DNA from: Bacillota bacterium
GTDB lineage: Bacteria; Bacillota; Clostridia; Tissierellales; Tissierellaceae
Direction of reading: 5' to 3'
DNA length: 64,000 bases
NCBI GenBank assembly: GCA_023388495.1
Contig: JAEWGC010000028.1
Location: 62,001 to 126,000 of the forward strand
The position numbers and the translations under genes are program-made. Below are positions 55,779 to 62,990 of the stretch, piece after piece (within the stretch, counting starts at the first letter, position 1; every line of letters begins with the position of its first letter). The notes under the pieces are model-generated. The model searched no databases. It was given only the letters and a program-made list of their open reading frames with translations, and was not told where the DNA came from.

Positions 55779-56957
55779 ATGAGAGAAGTAGTTATAGCTT
55801 CAGCAGTTAGAACACCTATTGGTGCATTTGGTGGAAAATTTAAAGATGTTTCAGCAGTACAACTAGGTACAATTGTAGTTAAGGAAGCTTTAAAAAGAGC
55901 AAAAGTTGATCCAGCTATGGTAGATGAAGTAATATTTGGTAATGTTCTACAGGCAGGACTAGGACAAAATGTTGCTAGACAAGTATCAGTACATGCAGGT
56001 ATTCCTATAGAAGTACCTTCCTTTACAATTAACAAGGTTTGTGGTTCTGGACTTAAGACAGTAGCACTAGCGGCTCAAGCAATTTTAGCTGGAGAAGCAG
56101 ATATAGTATTAGCTGGTGGTACAGAGAACATGAGTCAAGCTCCATATCTACTAAAATCAGCTAGATGGGGACAAAGAATGGGCAATGGTCAAATAGAAGA
56201 CTATATGGTTCAAGATGGATTATGGGATGTATTCAACGATTATCATATGGGAATTACAGCAGAAAACATTGTTGAAAAATATGGACTTACTCGTGAGGAG
56301 CAAGATGAATTAGCACTAGGAAGCCAAAACAAAGCAGAAGAAGCTGTGAAAAATGGCAGATTTAAAGAAGAAATCGTTGCTGTTGAGATTCCTCAAAGAA
56401 AAGGAGATCCAATAGTAGTTGATCAAGACGAGTATCCAAAATTTGGTACTACAATAGAAACTTTAGCTAAACTTAGACCAGCATTTAAGAAAGATGGTAG
56501 TGTAACTGCTGGAAATGCTTCAGGTATTAATGATGGGGCAGCTGCATTAGTTGTAATGAGCAAAGAAAAAGCAGATGAGCTTGGAATTACTCCATTAGCA
56601 ACAATTGCTTCCTATGCTTCAGCAGGTGTTGAACCATCACTTATGGGAACTGGACCTATTCCAGCTACAAGAAAAGCTTTAGCTAAAGTAAATATGACTG
56701 TGGAAGATTTAGATTTAATAGAAGCAAATGAAGCTTTCGCAGCTCAAGCATTATCAGTTATTAAAGACCTTGATCTTGATACAAATAAAATCAACGTAAA
56801 TGGTGGAGCAATAGCTCTAGGTCATCCAATAGGAGCTTCAGGAGCTAGAATATTAGTTACATTATTACATGAAATGGCAAAAAGAGATGCTAAAAATGGT
56901 TTAGCTACTCTATGCATAGGCGGAGGCCAAGGAATAGCTATGATAGTTAAAAGATAG
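55779..56957 (+). CDS. thl: Acetyl-CoA acetyltransferase (thiolase)
   Basis: 392 residues, class II biosynthetic-type thiolase. Interconverts two acetyl-CoA with acetoacetyl-CoA. Catalytic residues: nucleophile Cys in INKVCGSGLKTVALA (~88), His in GGAIALGHPIGASGARI (~348) and Cys in LCIGGGQGIAMIV (~378). Start REVVIASAVRTPIGAFGGKF is typical. Followed by the CoA transferase genes; together they connect acetoacetate with acetyl-CoA and butyrate. The stop TAG runs into the GTGAATAA word of element E6. Confidence 0.94.
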   Translation: MREVVIASAVRTPIGAFGGKFKDVSAVQLGTIVVKEALKRAKVDPAMVDEVIFGNVLQAGLGQNVARQVSVHAGIPIEVPSFTINKVCGSGLKTVALAAQAILAGEADIVLAGGTENMSQAPYLLKSARWGQRMGNGQIEDYMVQDGLWDVFNDYHMGITAENIVEKYGLTREEQDELALGSQNKAEEAVKNGRFKEEIVAVEIPQRKGDPIVVDQDEYPKFGTTIETLAKLRPAFKKDGSVTAGNASGINDGAAALVVMSKEKADELGITPLATIASYASAGVEPSLMGTGPIPATRKALAKVNMTVEDLDLIEANEAFAAQALSVIKDLDLDTNKINVNGGAIALGHPIGASGARILVTLLHEMAKRDAKNGLATLCIGGGQGIAMIVKR

Positions 56958-57096
56958 TGAATAACTAAAAGTGAATAGTGAATAGGGAAAGACAGTGAAT
57001 AATCAGTAGTTTAGAAGACTGAAAGATATGGCTATCCTCATCTTTTAAACTACTTACACTTCACTAGTTCTAAAACTCTTCACTTTTCACTCTCAC
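56957..57096. repeat. Inverted-word intergenic element E6
   Basis: Begins on the thl stop codon with GTGAATAACTAAAAG and GTGAATAGTGAATAG words (56957-56987). The right arm 57057-57096 contains CACTTCAC and CTTCACTTTTCAC. An inner hairpin pairs AGTAGTTTA near 57006 with TAAACTACT near 57046. It is followed immediately by copy 2 of the 62-base repeat. Confidence 0.55.
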
Positions 57097-57157
57097 TAGA
57101 TAAACAAACTAAGCGATGTACACAAAATCGAAAACACGATTTTGGTCCCCTGCTTAT
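57097..57157. repeat. 62-base hairpin repeat, copy 2
   Basis: 61 bases matching 49036-49097: identical first 22 bases, then stem AAAATCG / CGATTTT around a different 6-base loop, then TTTTGGTCCCCTGCTTAT. The stem differs from copy 1 by a T-A to C-G pair change on both arms. It ends 17 bases before the atoD RBS. Confidence 0.7.
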
Positions 57158-57187
57158 ATTAACTAAAATAAATGGAGGTGCGTATTG

Positions 57188-57844
57188 ATGAATAAAGTTA
57201 TATCTATGGATGAAGCCGTAGCTCATATTAAAGATGGTATGACTATTATGATTGGTGGATTCTTAGGATGTGGGTCACCACATAGATTAATAGACGCTCT
57301 TGTGAAGAAGGGTGTTAAAGATTTAACATTGATTTGTAATGACTCTGGTTTTCCAGAAATAGGAGCAGGTAAGTTGGTAGTAAATAAGCAAATTAAGAAA
57401 CTAATAGCTTCTCACGTTGGTACAAATCGTGAAACAGGTAATCAAATGAATTCAGGTGAGATGGAAGTAATATTAGTACCTCAAGGAACTCTTGCAGAGC
57501 AAGTAAGAGCAGGAGGAGCAGGCCTTGGTGGATTTTTAACACCAACAGGAGTAGGAACAGTAGTTGAAGAAGGTAAAGAAAAGATTGAAATCGATGGAAA
57601 AGTTTATCTTCTTGAGTTACCTCTTAGAGCAGATGTGGCTTTAATTGCGGGACATACTGTAGATAAATTTGGTAATATAGTGTACCGTGGTGCTACAAGA
57701 AACTTCAATACTCTTATGGCTACTGCTGCAGATACTGTAATAGTTGAAGCTGAAGAGGTTGTAGAAATGGGAGAGCTTGACCCTAATGATGTTGTTACTT
57801 CAGGAATATTTGTAAATTACATTGTTAATGGAGGTGACAAATAA
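57188..57844 (+). CDS. atoD: Acetate/butyrate-acetoacetate CoA-transferase alpha subunit
   Basis: 218 residues from ATG 57188, with GGAGGTG upstream. Family I CoA-transferase alpha subunit: IKDGMTIMIGGFLGCGSPHRLIDALVKKG, NDSGFPEIGAGKLVVNKQIKKLIASHVGTN, and VVEEGKEKIEIDGKVYLLELPLRADVALIAGHTVDKFGN. Moves CoA between acyl-CoA and short-chain acids together with the beta subunit that follows with a one-base overlap (TAATG). Which acid pair is preferred cannot be read from the sequence. Confidence 0.92.
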   Translation: MNKVISMDEAVAHIKDGMTIMIGGFLGCGSPHRLIDALVKKGVKDLTLICNDSGFPEIGAGKLVVNKQIKKLIASHVGTNRETGNQMNSGEMEVILVPQGTLAEQVRAGGAGLGGFLTPTGVGTVVEEGKEKIEIDGKVYLLELPLRADVALIAGHTVDKFGNIVYRGATRNFNTLMATAADTVIVEAEEVVEMGELDPNDVVTSGIFVNYIVNGGDK

Positions 57845-58494
57845 TGGATAAGAAAGAATTAATTGCTAGACGTGTTGCTAAGGAATTAAAAGATGGAGAC
57901 GTAGTTAACCTTGGTATCGGATTACCAACTATGGTAGCTAACCATGTACCTGAAAATATGACTGTATTCTTTCAATCAGAAAACGGATTTATAGGCCTTG
58001 GACCTGCACCAGAAGAAGGCAAAGAGGACCCATATATAGTAAATGCTGGAGCACAATGTGTAACTATTTTACCTGGTGGAGTATTCTTTGACTCTGCTAC
58101 ATCTTTTGGAATTATCCGTGGAGGTCATGTTGATATGACTGTTCTTGGAGCACTTCAAGTAGATGAAAAAGGAAATCTTGCTAACTGGATGATACCAGGA
58201 AAAATGGTACCAGGAATGGGTGGAGCTATGGACTTAGTTACTGGTGCCAAAAGGGTAATAGTAGCTATGGAACATACTGTAAAAGGAAGTCACAAAATCT
58301 TAAAAGAATGTAATCTTCCATTAACAGCTGCAGGAGAAGTAAACCTTATTATAACTGAAATGGGAGTTATAGAAGTAACTAAAGAAGGCTTAGTATTAAA
58401 GGAAATTAATCCAGAATATACTGTTGAAGAAGTTCAAGCTGCTACAGAAGCTGAATTAGTAATTGCTGAAAATTTAGCAAATATGGAAATCTAG
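57844..58494 (+). CDS. atoA: Acetate/butyrate-acetoacetate CoA-transferase beta subunit
   Basis: 216 residues. The catalytic glutamate that carries CoA as a thioester is in FFQSENGFIGLGPAPEEGKEDP (~residue 45). Other family marks are GDVVNLGIGLPTMVANHVPE at the start, FDSATSFGIIRGGHVDMTVLGALQVDEKGNLANWMIPGKMVPGMGGAMDLV. RBS GGAGGTG lies inside atoD. A tetraloop hairpin follows before atoE. Confidence 0.93.
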   Translation: MDKKELIARRVAKELKDGDVVNLGIGLPTMVANHVPENMTVFFQSENGFIGLGPAPEEGKEDPYIVNAGAQCVTILPGGVFFDSATSFGIIRGGHVDMTVLGALQVDEKGNLANWMIPGKMVPGMGGAMDLVTGAKRVIVAMEHTVKGSHKILKECNLPLTAAGEVNLIITEMGVIEVTKEGLVLKEINPEYTVEEVQAATEAELVIAENLANMEI

Positions 58495-58503
58495 AGCAGG
58501 ATA

Positions 58504-58538
58504 GAAACTACCTACTACGGTAGGTAGTTTCTGTTTTG
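58504..58538 (+). terminator. Hairpin between atoA and atoE
   Basis: Perfect 12-bp stem GAAACTACCTAC / GTAGGTAGTTTC (58504-58515, 58520-58531) with a TACG tetraloop, then TGTTTTGT. The imperfect U tract suggests partial termination, lowering atoE relative to atoDA. Confidence 0.65.
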
Positions 58539-58576
58539 TAACGAGTTAATAAAATATTAAAAAGGAGGTTGTTTAT

Positions 58577-59926
58577 ATGTTCAAAAAACTTACTAACGTA
58601 TTTGTATCACTAGTACAAAAATATTTACCTGATGCATTTTTATTTGCAATCTTTTTAACAATTATAACTTTAGTGCTAGGTGTGGCATTTACGGGGCAGA
58701 GTTTATTAACAATGGTAAATCATTGGGGAAACGGAGTATGGGCTTTACTAGCATTCTCTATGCAAATGGCCTTAGTTTTAGTTACAGGCCATACTTTAGC
58801 TAGTTCTAAAATATTTAAGGGTGCCCTAAAAAAGATGGCAAAATTAGCTAAGACTCCAACTCAGGCTATAATGGCAGTTTCATTTGTATCTGCTATAGCT
58901 TGTTGGATTAACTGGGGATTTGGTCTTGTTATAGGTGCTTTATACGCTAAGGAATTAGCAAAGGAAGTAGATGATGTGGATTATAGACTTCTTATTGCCA
59001 GTGCGTATTCAGGATTCTTAGTATGGCATGGTGGAATTTCTGCGTCTATTCCTTTAACTTTAGCAACAGATGCTGCAGCTAATGCTGCTCAAACTGGAGG
59101 AGCTATCGATCAAATAATTCCAACAACCCAAACTATATTTTCAGCGTTAAACCTTACAATATCTGGAATATTAGTATTGACTTTACCGTTAATAAATAGA
59201 GCTATGCATCCAGAAAGAAGATTAACAGTGGCAGTTGATAAGAATTTATTAGTTGATGTAGAAGAGGATTCATCATTGAGTGCTAATAATACACCAGCTG
59301 ATAGAATCGAAAATAATCCTATAGTAAATATTATAGTTTTTGCCTTAGGAATGACTTATATAGTTATGCATTTTATCAACAAAGGATTTGATTTAAACTT
59401 AAATATTGTAAACCTAATTTTCCTTACATTTGGTATCTTATTCCATAAGACACCAAGAAGATTTATTCATGCCTTTGGTGAAGCTGCTAAGGGAGCAGGA
59501 CCTATTTTGTTACAATTCCCATTCTATGCAGGTATTATGGGGATGATGACTGGAGCTACATCTGGAGGTGCTAGCTTAGCAGGTGTAATATCTAATTGGT
59601 TTGTAAGTATATCAACAGAAAAGACCTTTCCATTATTTACATTCTGGGCAGCAGGTATAGTTAACTTCTTCGTGCCTTCAGGTGGTGGTCAATGGGCTGT
59701 ACAAGCTCCTATTATGATGCCAGCAGGTTTAGAGCTAGGAGTACCAGCAGCGAAGACTGCTATTTCTATAGCTTGGGGAGATGCTTGGACTAATATGATT
59801 CAACCATTCTGGGCATTACCAGCATTAGGTATTGCAGGACTTGGCGCTAGAGATATTATGGGATTCTGTTTAATGGATTTACTTTATTCAGGAGTAGTCA
59901 TATCATTAGCACTATTACTTTTATAA
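58577..59926 (+). CDS. atoE: Short-chain fatty acid transporter AtoE
   Basis: 449 residues, about 11-12 membrane helices, SCFA transporter family. Signatures: FVSLVQKYLPDAFLFAIFLTIITLVLG at the start, MQMALVLVTGHTLASS, NWGFGLVIGALYAKELAK, and FWAAGIVNFFVPSGGGQWAVQAPIMMPAG with IAWGDAWTNMIQPFWALPALGIAG near the end. Placement after the CoA-transferase fits uptake of acetoacetate or butyrate, or efflux of fermentation acids. RBS AAAGGAGGT. Confidence 0.93.
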   Translation: MFKKLTNVFVSLVQKYLPDAFLFAIFLTIITLVLGVAFTGQSLLTMVNHWGNGVWALLAFSMQMALVLVTGHTLASSKIFKGALKKMAKLAKTPTQAIMAVSFVSAIACWINWGFGLVIGALYAKELAKEVDDVDYRLLIASAYSGFLVWHGGISASIPLTLATDAAANAAQTGGAIDQIIPTTQTIFSALNLTISGILVLTLPLINRAMHPERRLTVAVDKNLLVDVEEDSSLSANNTPADRIENNPIVNIIVFALGMTYIVMHFINKGFDLNLNIVNLIFLTFGILFHKTPRRFIHAFGEAAKGAGPILLQFPFYAGIMGMMTGATSGGASLAGVISNWFVSISTEKTFPLFTFWAAGIVNFFVPSGGGQWAVQAPIMMPAGLELGVPAAKTAISIAWGDAWTNMIQPFWALPALGIAGLGARDIMGFCLMDLLYSGVVISLALLLL

Positions 59927-59938
59927 TATAAAATATAA

Positions 59939-59971
59939 AAAAATAGTCCTTAAACTCTAAGGACTATTTTT
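59939..59971 (+). terminator. Terminator of the ato cluster
   Basis: 14-bp stem AAAAATAGTCCTTA / TAAGGACTATTTTT (59939-59952, 59958-59971) with an AACTC loop and built-in U tract. Confidence 0.92.
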
Positions 59972-60048
59972 ATATAGCAAATTAGTAAAGTTCTTCTTTT
60001 GTATTTTATATTTTGATGATGATAATTTGCAATATTACATTAAATTAC

Positions 60049-60077
60049 TTGCATAATATTGTAAAATTTTATATAAT
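60049..60077 (+). promoter_or_regulatory. Candidate distal promoter of the atp operon
   Basis: TTGCAT (60049-60054), 17-base spacer, TATAAT (60072-60077). Confidence 0.55.
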
Positions 60078-60101
60078 TTCAATAGTATTTTAAAATATTC
60101 T

Positions 60102-60131
60102 TTGTGCAATGTGACATAACAATGTTATAAT
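60102..60131 (+). promoter_or_regulatory. Candidate proximal promoter of the atp operon
   Basis: TTGTGC (60102-60107), 18-base spacer, TATAAT (60126-60131), 42 bases before the atpZ ATG. With the site at 60049 it suggests tandem promoters. Confidence 0.55.
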
Positions 60132-60172
60132 TATAACATACTAATGAAAAATGTTTATCATGGAGTGAGGAA

Positions 60173-60400
60173 ATGAAGAATAAAGACTATAAAGATATCT
60201 TTCAAAATCTAACTTTGATTACTCAAGTTGGCCTTTCTGTTATTACACCTATTATGCTTGGTGTTTTCTTAGGGCAATTTATAGATAAAAAGGTTGGGAC
60301 GAACGGTATCTTTTCTATTATATTCATTATAGTTGGTGTTGGTGCAGGTTTTTTAAATATATTTAAATTAGCTGGAAGGAAAGGAAATAAAAGGAAGTGA
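60173..60400 (+). CDS. atpZ: AtpZ/AtpI-family ATP synthase accessory protein
   Basis: 75 residues, two membrane helices: NLTLITQVGLSVITPIMLGVFLGQFIDKKVG and GIFSIIFIIVGVGAGFLNIFKLAG. This is the pattern of the AtpZ (putative F0F1-ATPase subunit) family, which sits first in many Firmicute atp operons. AtpI/AtpZ proteins have been linked to c-ring assembly and Mg2+ or Ca2+ transport. It is separated from the next gene by 4 bases. Confidence 0.85.
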   Translation: MKNKDYKDIFQNLTLITQVGLSVITPIMLGVFLGQFIDKKVGTNGIFSIIFIIVGVGAGFLNIFKLAGRKGNKRK

Positions 60401-60404
60401 GCAT

Positions 60405-60785
60405 ATGAATAATCTATTAGTGTATAAAGTAACAAAACGAGTAAGTATAATTTCACTATTAATTATTGGAATTATTGCTTTTATTTTCAAAAATCCTAAG
60501 CCAATTATCCTTGGATATATATTTGGAGCAATAATTAGTATATTAGGATTCAAATTGCTTCATAATACTATAAGTAAAGCTGTAGAAATGTCACCAGGAA
60601 GAGCTACTGCTTATTCTACTGTACACTATATGTTAAGATTCGCAATATACTTTGTTGTACTTTTGGTGGCTGCCTTAGCAGATTATTTAAACTTTCCCGC
60701 TGCCATTTTAGGACTTTTAATGGTTAAAATCGTAATATTAGGCTCAGGGATATTCGACAAGGATTTTCAGAAAAATCAGAAATAA
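60405..60785 (+). CDS. atpI: ATP synthase subunit I (AtpI-like)
   Basis: 126 residues with four hydrophobic helices (~12-30, 33-50, 72-92, 95-115). Small basic membrane protein between atpZ and atpB, the place of AtpI. The motif YTVHYMLRFAIYFVVLLVAALADYLNF-like stretch (STVHYMLRFAIYF) is recurrent in clostridial ATP synthase subunit I. Family similarity is weak by eye, so context carries much of the call. Confidence 0.78.
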   Translation: MNNLLVYKVTKRVSIISLLIIGIIAFIFKNPKPIILGYIFGAIISILGFKLLHNTISKAVEMSPGRATAYSTVHYMLRFAIYFVVLLVAALADYLNFPAAILGLLMVKIVILGSGIFDKDFQKNQK

Positions 60786-60873
60786 ATAATTAATCTATTA
60801 TTGATTATTTATATATTGCATTTAGGAAATAAGAATAAGTAATATATATCAAACAATGAAAGGAGGGATATAT

Positions 60874-61542
60874 TTGGAATTATTGTTAAAAATATTTGGA
60901 ATGGAAATAATTGTACCTGACACTATTGTTAATATGTGGATAGTTACAATATTATTAATTATTTTTGCCTTTGTAGTTAATAGCAAAATTAAAAAGGCTA
61001 ATGCTGACGAAGTACCATCAAATTTCCTAAATGTCGTAGAACTAATTGTGGAATCTGTAGAAAATCTAGTTAAGTCAACTATGGGGCCACAAAATATTAA
61101 ATTTGCACCATATATTTTAACACTAGCATTATTCTTAGCAGTAGCTAACTTATTTGGTCTACTAGGATTTTCGCCACCTACATCAGATTATTCTGTTACA
61201 TTTTCCTTAGCTTTAGTTACTTTTGTGCTGACACAAATCTGGAAGTTCAGAAATGCAAGAGGTTTAGGTGGTTATTTAAAGAGTTTTACAGAGCCTATGG
61301 TCTTTTTAACTCCCCTAAATGTAATTGGAGAGTTAGCAAACCCAATTTCATTATCATTCCGTCTTTTTGGTAATATAATGAGTGGTGGTATAATTATGGG
61401 CTTACTTTATCAAGCTCTAGGATTAATTGCACCAATCGTTGCAGCGCCATTACATGCTTATTTTGATGTGTTCTCTGGATTGTTGCAAACCTTTATATTT
61501 ATTATGCTATCTATGATATTTATAGGTGGTGCAGAGGAATAA
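60874..61542 (+). CDS. atpB: F-type ATP synthase subunit a
   Basis: 222 residues from TTG 60874, seven bases after AGGAGGG; the ATG at 60856 lies upstream of that RBS. Five or six helices. The essential channel Arg is in SLSFRLFGNIMSGG (~residue 163) and the following helix ends LHAYFDVFSGLLQTFIFIMLSMIFIGGA. The protein forms the ion half-channels next to the c ring. Confidence 0.92.
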   Translation: MELLLKIFGMEIIVPDTIVNMWIVTILLIIFAFVVNSKIKKANADEVPSNFLNVVELIVESVENLVKSTMGPQNIKFAPYILTLALFLAVANLFGLLGFSPPTSDYSVTFSLALVTFVLTQIWKFRNARGLGGYLKSFTEPMVFLTPLNVIGELANPISLSFRLFGNIMSGGIIMGLLYQALGLIAPIVAAPLHAYFDVFSGLLQTFIFIMLSMIFIGGAEE

Positions 61543-61576
61543 ACTATTTTTTTAAAATTTGAGAGGAGGAAACAAA

Positions 61577-61861
61577 ATGTTACAAGGAATTACAAGTGAA
61601 GCTTTTATATTAGGATGTTCAGCAATAGGTGCTGGTCTTGCTATGATCGCAGGTATAGGACCTGGAATTGGTCAAGGTCATGCAGCGGGTCAAGGTGCAG
61701 CGGCAGTAGGTAGACAACCAGAAGCTAAAGGGGATATTATTTCAACTATGCTTTTAGGTCAAGCGGTAGCTGAGACAACTGGTATTTACGGATTAGTTAT
61801 AGCTATAATATTACTATTCGTTAGACCACTCTTAACAGCTTATATAAATCTAGGATTATAA
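61577..61861 (+). CDS. atpE: F-type ATP synthase subunit c, Na+-type
   Basis: 94 residues from ATG 61577 (RBS GAGGAGG). Two-helix hairpin with the polar loop GRQPEAKGD (45-53). The Na+ ligand set of Ilyobacter/Acetobacterium c subunits is present: Gln33 in PGIGQG, Glu66 in VAETTGIY with Thr67, Thr68 and Tyr71. Ser is commoner than Thr at position 67. Na+ coupling is therefore likely and matches an anaerobe with a sodium economy. Confidence 0.94.
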   Translation: MLQGITSEAFILGCSAIGAGLAMIAGIGPGIGQGHAAGQGAAAVGRQPEAKGDIISTMLLGQAVAETTGIYGLVIAIILLFVRPLLTAYINLGL

Positions 61862-61873
61862 TATCTGATGTTT

Positions 61874-61909
61874 ATACCCCTAGAAGTGTTTATAGGACAC
61901 TTGGGGTAT
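61874..61909 (+). promoter_or_regulatory. Hairpin between atpE and atpF
   Basis: ATACCCC / GGGGTAT (7 bp) plus AAGTGT / ACACTT (6 bp), TAG bulge, 7-base loop. No U tract. It may stabilise atpE mRNA, which must be made in excess because a c ring needs many copies. Confidence 0.55.
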
Positions 61910-61931
61910 CTCAGGCTAAGGAGGTTAGTTT

Positions 61932-62441
61932 ATGTTTGTAGTTAGAGCCTTGCCAGAACTTCCATCTATGATTTTAGCTTGGGCGGCTTTGTTAGTACTC
62001 TATTTAATGCTTAGACATTTCTTATATAAACCAGTTTCACAATTTCTAAATGATAGAAAAGAAAAAATCAAATCAGATATTGATGGAGCGAAGGTTTTAA
62101 AAGAAGAAGCTATTGCCCTAAGAGATGATTATGAGTCAAGAATTAGCCTTGCCAAGAAGGAAAGTCAAGAAATTATTGAATCTGCTAGAAAGCGTGGAGA
62201 AGAATTAAAAGAAAACATTTTAGCAGAAGCTAGAAAAGAAGCTGAAGGCATAGTATCAAGAGCTAGAAAAGAAATAGCTCGTGAAAGAGAAGTAGCTTTT
62301 CAAGACATTAAATCCCAAGCTGGCGAAATTGCAATATTAATTGCTTCTAAGATTATGGAAGAAGAAATTAAAGTGGATAAACAAAGAAACTTAATCGATA
62401 AATTTATTGATGAGGTAGGTAGTTCAAAATGGCAGAGTTAA
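61932..62441 (+). CDS. atpF: F-type ATP synthase subunit b
   Basis: 169 residues: one N-terminal helix (MILAWAALLVLYLMLRHFLY) then a long charged coiled coil (~35-150) with KPVSQFLNDRKEKIKSDIDGAKVLKEEA, typical of the peripheral stalk subunit b. RBS AAGGAGGT. It overlaps atpH by 13 bases. Confidence 0.93.
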   Translation: MFVVRALPELPSMILAWAALLVLYLMLRHFLYKPVSQFLNDRKEKIKSDIDGAKVLKEEAIALRDDYESRISLAKKESQEIIESARKRGEELKENILAEARKEAEGIVSRARKEIAREREVAFQDIKSQAGEIAILIASKIMEEEIKVDKQRNLIDKFIDEVGSSKWQS

Positions 62442-62971
62442 TTTCTAATAGATATGCTTTAGCCCTTTTTGAAGCTGGATTGGATTTAGAAAAGACAAAT
62501 GAATTTAAGAAGGAATTAGATTTTTTAAAGGTAGTATTTGAGAAGGAAAAAAAATTGTTTCAGATATTAAATCACCCTAAGATTAATAAGGGAGAAAAGA
62601 GAGAGTTAATAGATAAAATTTTCAAAGAGAGAATATCTCAGGAGATGGTCAATTTTCTATATATTCTCATCGATAAGAGACGTGAAGGATATATTTTAGA
62701 GATAATAGACCGATACAAGGAATTATTTAATGAACATGAAAACATAGCTAAGGTTGTTGCTGTAACAGCAGTACCTATGGAAGAAAAGTCTAAAAGTAGG
62801 CTTCAAGAAGTTTTGTCTAATAAGCTAGAGAAGAAAATTGAGCTTATAAATGAAGTGGATAGTACAATCCTTGGTGGTGTACTACTAAAACTTCAAAACA
62901 AACAACTAGATGGTACTGTAAAAGGCCAGTTAGAATCCATAGGAAAAGCTATTAGCGGCGCAACTAACTAG
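62429..62971 (+). CDS. atpH: F-type ATP synthase subunit delta
   Basis: 180 residues, soluble; links the b stalk to the top of F1. Family marks: ISNRYALALFEAG at the start, ILNHPKINKGEKRELIDKIF, FLYILIDKRREGYILEIIDRYKEL and the C-terminal EVDSTILGGVLLKLQNKQLDGTVKGQLESI. Starts within the end of atpF; atpA follows after 19 bases. Confidence 0.93.
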   Translation: MAELISNRYALALFEAGLDLEKTNEFKKELDFLKVVFEKEKKLFQILNHPKINKGEKRELIDKIFKERISQEMVNFLYILIDKRREGYILEIIDRYKELFNEHENIAKVVAVTAVPMEEKSKSRLQEVLSNKLEKKIELINEVDSTILGGVLLKLQNKQLDGTVKGQLESIGKAISGATN

Positions 62972-62990
62972 GGAAGAGCGAGGTGAGAAA

